From the NCBI GenBank assembly GCA_964017125.1, contig OZ024909.1, forward strand, positions 78,374,717-78,438,716: 64,000 bases of DNA, read 5' to 3'. Shown piece after piece: positions 35,501-41,100 of this stretch. The position numbers and the translations under genes were made by a program. Within the stretch, counting starts at the first letter, position 1. Each line of letters starts with the position of its first letter. Source of the DNA: Flabesymbios commensalis (taxonomy: Eukaryota > Annelida > Polychaeta > Terebellida > Flabelligeridae). Below the pieces are notes generated by a model. That model saw nothing but the letters and a program-made list of their open reading frames with translations, searched no databases and had not been told where the DNA came from.

Positions 35501-37408
35501 TTTAGGGGGACATGCCTTCAGGTTCCTCCGAAGGAAGCCCAGAGTGGAATTTGCTTTACTTGTAATTCTGTTAATGTGGGCCTCCCATTCCAGGGTCTCG
35601 CTAAGGCAAACACCAAGATATGGTGTCGATGAAACATTCATTAGTGTTTCGCCTTTAAGGGTGTACTCAAATTCCAGGTTTTTTTATTTCGGCCTGGACA
35701 CCCTCAGGACCGAGCATTTCGAGGGGTTGAAACACATCCCCCATCGATCTGCCCAGTCCTGTAACGCAGATAGGTCTCTCTGCAGCTGCTCCTGATCTGC
35801 TCGACATTTTATCGGGCGATACAGGAGGCAGTCATCTGCAAAGAGGCGAACCTGCGAGGAGACCGTGGAAGGGAGGTCATTAACATAGGTCAAAAAGAGT
35901 AGGGGTCCGAGAACAGTACCCTGGGGCACACCGGACCTCACGCGAGCTGATTCTGAAGAGCTGCCATCAACTACTACTTTCTGGGTTCTATTGATCAGAA
36001 AATTTTGAATCCAATTAGGAGTTGTTCCCCGAATTCCATAGTGGTCAAGTTTGTGCAAGAGGCGTTGGTGGGGGACAACATCAAAGGCCTTACCAAAATC
36101 CAAGACAACAACATCTGTTTGTGTCTTGCTTTCAAAATTTTGAATAAATTCATCAGTTGTAATCAAAAGCTGGCTTTCGCATGAGTGTTTTGATCGAAAG
36201 CCATGCTGTACAGGTGTTAAAATTTTGTTTTCCGAAAAATGGGACATGATTTGTTTACAAATGATGTGTTCGAGTAATTTGGCACAAACACATGTGAGGG
36301 ATATCGGCCTGTAGTTTGCCGGAGAGTGCCGATCCCCTTTTTTGAGGACAGGGCAACATTAGCCTCTACCCAGTCATCTGGTAATTTGCCCGTCTGTAGA
36401 GATCGGTCGAAAATAATTTTAAGAAAAGGAGATATTTCGTTGGCAGCATTCTTCAGAATCCAGTTCGGGAGCTCGTCCGGTCCGGATGCCTTTCCGCCGT
36501 GTAAACCCTCAAGTAATTTAGTTACGCCTTGAACTGTAATTTTGAATTTAGGCATTTCAGTATTCGGTGGTCCTGGTAATTTAGGTATATTCTTGGTGTC
36601 TTCAGAAGTAAAAACTTAGCAAAATTGGTTGTTTAGTATTTCGGCCTTACGTCTGCTATCTGAATGCAACTGGCCATTCTCCTTCAAGGGAGAGACACCA
36701 TTTCCATCCTGACGTTTAGATTTAATATAACGCCAGAGTGGTTTTGAATTTTTTTGTTCCAAAGATTCAGAAAGTTTGTTTTTCAAAAAAGACCACCTGG
36801 CAGACCTGATGGCACGCTGGGTCTGCCGTTTACATAATTTATATTTTGCCCAAAGGTCAGCTTTATTCGTACGCTTGGCTTTGCTATATAAAGATGTTTT
36901 TTTCCGAATAGATGCAAGGAGTGATTTGGATAGCCAAGGTAGATTTTCCCAGGGGGAAGTCATTTTAGTTGGTATAAATTTGTCCAGGCATTGGTTTAGG
37001 ATGGATTTGAGTTTCAACCAATTTTCATTAACAGAACGGCTGGGACTGTTTTCTGAAAAGGAGGTCCAGCAGCTCCTAATTTGTTGCCTGATAGCTTCCC
37101 AATTAGCCTTTTTGAACTGACGCACTGGGCGGGGTTTTGTACGACGGTAGGGTGGGTCTTGCATGATTCCTTGACAATGAGGTTGTAGGCCGACCCATAT
37201 TCGCATATGATTGGATACTTATTAGGCTAGGCTTATATTTCCCATGTGATGATAAATGAAAATAGCCATACGGTTTATCCGCGCGGTGTATTCTCTCTTT
37301 TCTTTCTTTCTGTGAGTGTTCTTCTGAAACACTGTAACTCAATGTCCGTCTCATTTTCCCTGCTCGCATTCTGACAGGACGAAGCTGCTTCACTTGAGAA
37401 GCATCCAT
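20398..37408 (-). CDS. DGAT1: DGAT1: diacylglycerol O-acyltransferase 1, whole gene, 16 coding exons
   Basis: Family role: an ER-membrane MBOAT enzyme that joins fatty acyl-CoA to diacylglycerol, the last step of triacylglycerol synthesis. Coding exons in transcript order: 37408-37272, 34224-34137, 33252-33212, 32495-32410, 31292-31240, 30588-30486, 29451-29308, 28834-28727, 26637-26534, 24799-24761, 24617-24531, 23716-23604, 23187-23122, 22686-22599, 21706-21644, 20538-20398. All junctions are AG/GT and every phase matches, giving 1461 nt = 486 aa plus stop (human 488). Visible landmarks: [12 protein letters not shown] (about residue 53), [12 protein letters not shown], the MBOAT motif FYKDWWN (363-369), catalytic His in FFHE (418), and a C-terminal [10 protein letters not shown]. 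Multiple hydrophobic segments fit a polytopic protein. The TGA stop is at 20398-20400; an AATAAA on the minus strand at 20102-20107 is a possible polyadenylation signal. Exon 1 is the least certain exon. Introns carry LINEs and MITEs. Confidence 0.95.
20731..20948. mobile_element. One or two diverged family a copies in DGAT1 intron 15
   Basis: CCAGCGAACACAGCCCATC at the left and AACACAAGATTTTGAACC ... TTTTGTCTGCTGGG at the right. Lies 190 bp from the last DGAT1 exon. Confidence 0.6.
21038..21208 (+). mobile_element. Family b element, rearranged, in DGAT1 intron 15
   Basis: AACCCTTTCAGTTTGGGGGC followed by AACCATGGAGACCAGAG; broken off by the hAT-like MITE at 21209. Confidence 0.65.
21209..21586. 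mobile_element. hAT-like MITE (CAGGGCTGGAAAT ends) in DGAT1 intron 15
   Basis: Inverted ends CAGGGCTGGAAAT and CAGAGATGGAATT, flanked by TTATA on both sides. The interior has inverted GTTGTCC words. It interrupts or abuts a family-b copy and ends 57 bp from DGAT1 exon 15. Confidence 0.75.
21644..21706 (-). CDS. DGAT1: DGAT1 coding exon 15
   Basis: Twenty-one codons encoding [20 protein letters not shown], almost identical to [18 protein letters not shown]. Phase 0 on both sides; GTAAGT donor. Confidence 0.97.
22599..22686 (-). CDS. DGAT1: DGAT1 coding exon 14 (catalytic His)
   Basis: Encodes [14 protein letters not shown] and then [11 protein letters not shown]. The His of FFHE (residue 418) matches the MBOAT catalytic His (415 in human DGAT1). 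The donor GTTTGT is slightly non-standard. Confidence 0.96.
23122..23187 (-). CDS. DGAT1: DGAT1 coding exon 13
   Basis: Encodes [20 protein letters not shown], matching the ESVTYFWQNWNIPVHKW block. It has a CTTGCAG acceptor and a GTAGGT donor. Confidence 0.96.
23335..23460 (+). mobile_element. Family h, partial copy in DGAT1 intron 12
   Basis: TACTGTAGATCTGGTGATTT at the left with TTCGCGAATTTCTGATTTTG; the right arm is missing. Confidence 0.6.
23604..23716 (-). CDS. DGAT1: DGAT1 coding exon 12 (FYKDWW motif)
   Basis: Encodes [18 protein letters not shown], then [12 protein letters not shown] and IFYKDWW. It carries the diagnostic FYxDWWN motif of sterol/diacylglycerol acyltransferases, whose Asn is completed by the next exon. 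The donor is GTAAGT. Confidence 0.97.
23985..24185 (+). mobile_element. Family g element, diverged (DGAT1 intron 11)
   Basis: AAAGCTGGTCCTGCTAATG ... AACTTCGAATGACAAAAAA resembles the family-g hairpin AAGCTGGAATTG...CAATTTCCAGCTT. Confidence 0.5.
24531..24617 (-). CDS. DGAT1: DGAT1 coding exon 11
   Basis: Encodes [16 protein letters not shown] followed by ERLLKLA; mammals have QWMVPTIQNSMKPF and [10 protein letters not shown]. Phase 0 on both sides. The donor is GTGAGT. Confidence 0.95.
24761..24799 (-). CDS. DGAT1: DGAT1 coding exon 10 (39-nt microexon)
   Basis: Thirteen codons, [13 protein letters not shown], in phase 0 on both sides, equivalent to LFFTQLQVGLIQQ. It has a TTTGCAG acceptor and a GTGAGA donor. 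Confidence 0.93.
24893..25068 (+). mobile_element. Family b element in DGAT1 intron 9
   Basis: TTAACCCATTACCCTTAG, AACCATGGAGACTAAAG, TATGATATGGGTCTACCGCC. Confidence 0.75.
25342..25606 (-). mobile_element. Family b element in DGAT1 intron 9
   Basis: TTAACCCTTACAG to GCGCTTTAAGGGTTA; CAATGGTTTATATAAAACAA at the right marks the reverse orientation. A second b and a d copy (25666-25902) lie close by. A family-a remnant lies just to the left (25255-25330). Confidence 0.8.
25666..25902 (-). mobile_element. Family d copy (DGAT1 intron 9)
   Basis: Reversed order: TTATTAGCAGGTTATATCAC, ACATCAAGATTTGCAAATGC, CATTGTAGCTGGGTGACG. Confidence 0.7.
26534..26637 (-). CDS. DGAT1: DGAT1 coding exon 9
   Basis: Encodes (D)[19 protein letters not shown] and then [15 protein letters not shown]. 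This is one of the most conserved DGAT1 blocks, preceding the catalytic half. The donor is GTAAGT. The open frame running upstream of the TTGTAG acceptor is intron. Confidence 0.97.
26845..28043 (+). mobile_element. LINE 3' end in DGAT1 intron 8 (antisense)
   Basis: A plus-strand frame from 26852 reads to 27379 with one in-frame TGA at 27158. It contains [35 protein letters not shown] and PNHIKF, the Cys/His block typical of the C terminus of many invertebrate LINE ORF2 proteins. A non-coding 3' region follows, and the element ends in TTTAATAAACTATTG plus repeated TCTATTG at 28016-28043, a microsatellite tail as in CR1-like elements. It is 5'-truncated. The left edge is approximate. Confidence 0.8.
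28297..28685. mobile_element. MITE with 55-bp inverted ends
   Basis: Begins GGATGGTCCAAAATGAAAGT and ends in its complement, with AGCTTTTCGATATCCGGTC also mirrored. Ends about 40 bp from DGAT1 exon 8. Open frames inside it are chance. Confidence 0.85.
28727..28834 (-). CDS. DGAT1: DGAT1 coding exon 8
   Basis: Encodes an acidic, variable linker ([16 protein letters not shown]) followed by VYPDNLNLK, equivalent to VSYPDNLTYRD. The donor is GTAAGG. A 390-bp palindromic MITE ends about 40 bp beyond the donor. Confidence 0.93.
28988..29287. mobile_element. Two family b pieces joined, near a DGAT1 donor site
   Basis: The left piece reads reversed and the right piece forward (TATGTTATGGATCCACAGCC), ending TTCCCATGTTGACAGGGTTGA. 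The end lies about 20 nt from the donor of DGAT1 exon 7. Confidence 0.75.
29308..29451 (-). CDS. DGAT1: DGAT1 coding exon 7
   Basis: Encodes a membrane segment followed by [16 protein letters not shown], matching FLKLFSYRDVNSWCRR, and then a basic, variable linker. The donor GTTTGA (29307-29302) is non-optimal, and a family-b MITE ends about 20 nt beyond it. A few extra linker residues cannot be excluded if another donor is used. Confidence 0.9.
29797..30007 (+). mobile_element. Family d copy (DGAT1 intron 6)
   Basis: TTTACCCACTTGAAATTGTG, ATCAGTGATTTGATCGAC, then GTGATCAGCAGGATCATGGG. The TTAA at its right end is shared with a family b. Confidence 0.75.
30004..30443 (+). mobile_element. Family b element interrupted by family c (DGAT1 intron 6)
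   Basis: Left part TTAACCCTTACAATACTG to TTTAGATGTCAGATTG; the right part GTCGTTTCGCATTGAAAGGG resumes after the insert and ends TTAA. A family-d copy (29797-30007) shares its left TTAA. Confidence 0.75.
30167..30418 (+). mobile_element. Family c nested in family b
   Basis: GACCCTTTCAAGCCTGAG, central hairpin CCACTACAAGCCGCGAATTG / its complement, end GAGTTTAAAGGGTTAA. Confidence 0.85.
30486..30588 (-). CDS. DGAT1: DGAT1 coding exon 6
   Basis: Encodes [16 protein letters not shown] and a hydrophobic stretch ending RVHPNP. It aligns with the LLLHVVNLATI region of DGAT1. The donor is GTGACT; it ends in phase 1. Confidence 0.92.
31240..31292 (-). CDS. DGAT1: DGAT1 coding exon 5
   Basis: A 53-nt exon encoding [17 protein letters not shown], a membrane segment equivalent to the NVFAVAAFQVEKRL region. 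The acceptor is AATAG and the donor GTGAGT; it ends in phase 0. Confidence 0.92.
31488..31625 (+). mobile_element. Family b remnant (DGAT1 intron 4)
   Basis: TTTAATTTGAAATCAACATA, then TATGTTACGGGTAGATGGCC; both ends eroded. Confidence 0.6.
31791..31833. repeat. Perfect 13-bp stem hairpin in DGAT1 intron 4
   Basis: CTTCTCCCAAGGT, 17-nt loop, ACCTTGGGAGAAG. It sits in a somewhat GC-richer patch (31680-31850) with no recognised element. Confidence 0.8.
32410..32495 (-). CDS. DGAT1: DGAT1 coding exon 4
   Basis: Encodes [17 protein letters not shown] and then [11 protein letters not shown]. The YGIL and PYSWP landmarks of DGAT1 are intact. It has a TTTTTTCAG acceptor and a GTGAGA donor. Confidence 0.95.
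32540..32645 (+). repeat. Dispersed repeat shared with 42541-42690
   Basis: TATTCTAATAAACACC, then CCCCTGATTTGTAAATAAA, then ATGTACATGTACACT; the same order occurs at 42541 (TATTCTAATAAATACC, CCCCTGATTTGAAAATCAAA, GTACACTGTACAGTG). Confidence 0.65.
32786..32860 (+). mobile_element. Family c, internally deleted to 75 bp (DGAT1 intron 3)
   Basis: TTAACCCTTTCAAGCCTG joined directly to TTGAGGGTTTAAAGGGGTAA; the central hairpin is gone. Confidence 0.75.
33212..33252 (-). CDS. DGAT1: DGAT1 coding exon 3
   Basis: A 41-nt exon encoding [13 protein letters not shown](K), equivalent to ARLFLENLIKYG in mammals. It has a TTTTAG acceptor and a GTAAGT donor, and ends in phase 2. Confidence 0.93.
33345..33500 (+). 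mobile_element. Family g element (DGAT1 intron 2)
   Basis: CATTTCAAGCTGGAATTTGG ... CAATTTCCAGCTTGAAAT forms a clean hairpin, followed by GAAATAAACACCTCCTAAAT. Confidence 0.6.
33679..34122 (-). mobile_element. Family b element with nested family c beside DGAT1 exon 2
   Basis: TTAACCCTTTCAGCGCGGGG at the left; CAGCGTTCTAAGGGTTAA at the right. A family c sits inside at a TTAA-like site (left copy TTCA). The right end is about 10 nt from the exon 2 donor. Confidence 0.85.
33842..34094 (+). mobile_element. Family c nested in family b
   Basis: AACCCTTTCAAGCCTGAATT, the central hairpin at about 33880-33930, and GAGGGCTTAAAGGGTTAA. Confidence 0.85.
34137..34224 (-). CDS. DGAT1: DGAT1 coding exon 2
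   Basis: Encodes [18 protein letters not shown] and then the start of the first membrane segment ([11 protein letters not shown]). This matches the conserved DSLFSSDSGFSNYRGILN block of DGAT1. The donor GTACAC at 34136-34131 is weak, and a family-b MITE begins about 10 nt beyond it. Confidence 0.95.
34966..37217 (-). mobile_element. 5'-truncated LINE (Jockey/CR1-like), reverse transcriptase region
   Basis: Lies in DGAT1 intron 1, in the same orientation as the gene. In element order: the endonuclease-RT linker (37206-36616), the RT with SGPDELP (36490s), [31 protein letters not shown] and the active-site FADD, then the C-terminal [12 protein letters not shown] block ending at 35042. The endonuclease is missing, the usual result of 5' truncation. 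It is dead: in-frame stops at 36616-36618 and 35684-35686 and a frame change near 36320. The 3' end has an A-rich tail (T-run at about 34968-34978 on the plus strand). The 5' edge falls about 55 bp from DGAT1 exon 1. Clade is judged from the C-terminal block only. Confidence 0.9.
37272..37408 (-). CDS. DGAT1: DGAT1 coding exon 1 (N-terminal tail)
   Basis: Starts at ATG 37408-37406 and encodes about 46 residues rich in Arg, Lys and Ser, including [17 protein letters not shown]1 proteins normally begin with a divergent, basic, cytosolic tail, so homology is weak here. It was chosen because it lies on the right strand, has a GTATGG donor at 37271-37266, ends in phase 2 (which the next exon needs), and brings the protein to 486 aa. 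In-frame Met codons at residues 14 and 19 are alternative starts. Its far end faces the TBC1D20 promoter. Confidence 0.65.
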
Positions 37409-37969
37409 CTTTCATGCCTTTATTGATTCTTGTTTGAAACTGTGAGCAGGTGAACTGATAATGAATAGGCCAGTCTGCAGTCTGTCTGCAGTTTATCTTT
37501 CCAAACTGTTCAACATGTTGAACAACACATGCAGGTGCAGCAACCATTCAATCCAAAGCCCAAATGTCAGCATGTCAGCTGTGAACGTTGTCTGTTTGGC
37601 TCCTTGCATCATTAACAAATGTAAATAAATAAATTATCAAATTAAGATCTGAGTAATTATTCAAGTAACGTTATGTTGTACAATAACAAAATTTTAATCT
37701 ACGATTTGATAAAGATTTCTTATATTGGAAATTTTCACACTATATTAGGCCTAAGCTCAATATTTTATGTTGCTTTATTGCTGGAAGGGGCGACCGGAAA
37801 ATGCCCGCCAGAACCGGAAGTTCTTGTCTGATCAGCTGGCAGGCAGAAATGTCACTGAGATTTTTACGAGATAAACAGTGTTTCTTTTAGAAAATGACGA
37901 CATGTCATCAGCTGACCAAAATCAAACACAGTCCATTTCATTCATGAAATTATTTTTAACTTGACAAAT
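37409..37969. promoter_or_regulatory. Shared 5' region between divergent DGAT1 and TBC1D20
   Basis: Only 561 bp separate the two start codons. The stretch must hold both 5' untranslated regions and both promoters, or one bidirectional promoter. I see no repeat element in it. An ETS-type motif lies at 37814-37821, and CCGGAAAA at 37794 may be a weaker copy. There is no clear TATA box at a fixed distance from either gene. Transcription starts cannot be placed from sequence. Confidence 0.6.
37814..37821 (+). promoter_or_regulatory. Candidate ETS-family binding site
   Basis: CCGGAAGT matches the core of ETS factors such as GABP, common in animal housekeeping and bidirectional promoters. It lies 149 bp before the TBC1D20 ATG and 406 bp before the DGAT1 ATG. 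Function is inferred from position and sequence only. Confidence 0.4.
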
Positions 37970-38141
37970 ATGAGCGTGGAAGGCGCAGAGCCAGAGAAAG
38001 CTGAGGTTCGACTCAGACGCTCGCGAACATCGACATCAAGATCGCGGCCTTCCACTCCAAAATCTTCAGGAAGAAATGAGAGCCCTCGAGCCAGGCGGCC
38101 AGACTCCGCCACTGGCTCACCGTCAAGCTCACCTGCCAGAG
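37970..38141 (+). CDS. TBC1D20: TBC1D20 coding exon 1 (Ser/Arg-rich N terminus)
   Basis: ATG 37970 opens MSVEGAEPEKAEVRLRRSR, then a Ser/Arg/Pro-rich low-complexity run. Exon 2 needs a phase-1 partner. Ending at 38141 before GCAAGT gives exactly that and makes the junction codon Asp. The nearby GT sites (38122, 38146) give the wrong phase. Linkage to exon 2 across 7.9 kb rests on phase, strand and position, since this tail is not conserved. Confidence 0.7.
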
Positions 38142-41100
38142 GCAAGTAGACTATATACGCTGGTAGTCTATACTGTACAATTTTATTTACCAAACAATTT
38201 TTTTTATTAATAATATTAGGCCTAGTCTATATAAAATAACATTAACCAGTCATTTTGATGGGGTTTTTTTTTGTTAGGATTTATTTGGATTTTAGCCTCT
38301 ATGAATTTGTGATACACTGCAAGTGCAATAAAAGACATATTTTTCTCAGTTTGTTTATTATTTTTGCTCACTATTACTGGTAGAAATGAGGTCATTATTG
38401 TAGAATTAAAAGAGTTATTTGTTTTGAATGGCACTTTTAAAGGTACATACTTTGAAGTAACCAGACTATAAAATTGGCTATAAGGCCTGATTTTTCTATT
38501 ATTGATATTTATTTTGATAAATATTGCCGCCAAAACGACTTTAAAATGCAGTATTTTTCGTCAACAATTCTCCACTGTGGCCCAAACTTACCACTGCTTA
38601 GCGTGCTTTTTCAAGTAAGCCTAGCGTTTTTCAAAGTCGAGCAGTCTGGAGTACATTATTACTGTTAGATGTCATGATATGTCTTACTTGAACTGAGATA
38701 GGAACCTATATAGATCATGTGGCCCGATGATGTCTTCGACTGTGTTGGCAGGTTAAGCCCGCGCTGCCACCAGACACCACGTGATATGATGTATGCACGC
38801 GGCATATAATGTGTGGTGTGTGGCTGACCGCCCTGATCGAGCTGTCAAAACTATCAGAGATGAGTTGTTGTCTGACCAGTGGCATTTTTAATTGAGTGTT
38901 ATAGTAGGCCTAGGCCTATATTATAAATTAGATAAAAAACGATTCATCAGAGAAATCATTCACTGTCGCTCCGCAGAGACAGCACTACATGCAGCATGCC
39001 TGTAGCATCTCGTCTGATAACTTGGTTTCTGTGACGGGCTGTGACCTGCAACCTCTCCAGCTATCTCTGTCATCACCATATATGGTAGGCGTAAATAGTT
39101 ACTGTGCGGTTTGCCTGTATAGTAGCTACTGGCCACTACTGTAGGCCCAGTGTGCATGATTGGCACTCGCTCGCTCGCCAATGCGAGTAGGAAAAAAACG
39201 GGCGCGTTCGGCTGGCCACAAACTCGCCTAGCTTGGCAAGTGCATATTTTTACGTAATTTAAACATGTAGTTTTCTGTGAAAATAATGACTTGTCACGAT
39301 AGATTTGTTTTAATATTAGTTCATGTCACGCAATCGTGACCTGACAGGTTCTAAAAGAGTGGCGAAATTACGGCACGATTGGAGATTTTCGGATCAACGC
39401 GATGACTGAGGGGCAGGCCTACATCTACATGTGTATGCATCGCTGACCCGGTACGCATGCACTGAGCTCTAAGTATGCGGCACTTGTCTGAGCAATTGGT
39501 CAATTGTGTCACCCCCCTATAAGGTCAATTGTAACAGACATGCGTGCGCGCGCCTGCATTTGTTCGCGAGTACGCGTGTTGTTACATACACGTGCAGTGT
39601 ATGACATGTAAACAAATATCTAAGTCCTGCAATTTAGATGTAAACATTGGTAAAGGACGAGGACGTCACAGACAGTATAATTTAATTAACGCCCACAACT
39701 AAATGAGTTATGACATGTATATAATTAAACTGACAATTAAAGGATTATGCATGTCCATATAATATGTCATTATAATTTATATGTTCAAATATCCTGTTTT
39801 AAACATTTATTTACAAGTCATTAATTTTTTGTCAATTTTCCATTGATTAAACACGTCTTAGACTTAGTTATATTAGAACTTTGTAGGCTACTCTAACAGC
39901 ACAGGTCTCCAATGTGGAGTATCAGGCTGCAGGGGGAAAAGAGGCTGGCAGAGTAGACCAGCTGACTCTTGAACGCTGACACAGTTTAAAGAATCAGCTT
40001 AGTGCCCCTTGTTTCGGGCGAGTTCAAATTTTACTGGACGAGTAGCACTTCAGATGCGAGTGGTATAATCAGTTGGTTATTCACACTGTAGGCCTACAGG
40101 GGTTGTAGACCTATATCATTTATGTACAATTATCAGTTGAGACCCTACCTTAAAAAATACACTGTGTGCGTTGGAAATAAAGAAAACACCTTAATGCAAA
40201 AATGCATAGTCTTTTAAAATGTATTGGTTCTCAGTAGTAAGCTTTGTCACGTGGGTTGATTTGTTGTGTCTGCATCTTATGTTGTTCAATCAGGGAAAGT
40301 GATGTGGAGTCATATAGGATATTGTGGGCAAATATAATTGATATTGTTGAATAGGCCTGGGGCTAGATGCAGATTGACGGATTTCAACACACCCCACATT
40401 TCATAATAGCAGAGATCTATCTCCCTCTTGTACATGTGGATGGTGTGTTTACAACTGAATCGTTGTGTCTGCTCGCTCGGCATGCGTATGCCACGTTCAC
40501 GTGACTAAAATTAGCATATGGCGTGTTGACACGAATTCAAATGGCGACAGTTTGAATATCATTCGTCGATACAATCATTAAAACATTTTATATGAGAGTC
40601 CTGAATGATGCAGTATGGCCACATATATGCGGCAATTTGTATCATGATTAAACTGAAAGTCATGTTTTGGAAACTCTATACCAGAATATACTTCAATGTA
40701 GGAACCTTTCAGTTTTATCACCTTTCCCGTAGTTGAAGCTGTCAACTCACGATACCGCTGCGCTACATCAGCCGGTGAGTTGAATACTCAACCACCTTTT
40801 CCGGGGATTCCCATCATTAGATTTCTCGCAATTACGAAAGTGGTGCCAGCTCTCGCCTTTAATTCCGTAATTGTTGCAACAAGTGCTTGAAGAGGTAAGT
40901 GGAACAGGCATGCTGTGGCCCCTTCTGATAACTTTTTTTACGCAGGTGCCATTTTTTAACGGTGTGGCTATTCGTACAGCAAAGTTATAATGCAGGGTTC
41001 CCAAACGTCCTGGAAAACCTTGAAAACCTGGAAAATTATGGCTGTCCTGGAATGTCCTGGAAAAGTCCTGGAAAAATGCATTTTTTTGAGATTGTCCTGG

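Noticed and set aside
36776-37120. 114-codon plus-strand frame
   Set aside because: It is antisense to the LINE linker region, which shows clear LINE protein sequence on the minus strand.
37942-38193. 83-codon minus-strand frame opposite TBC1D20 exon 1
   Set aside because: It is the complement of a Ser/Arg-rich coding exon and resembles no known family. Sense-strand phase supports TBC1D20 instead.
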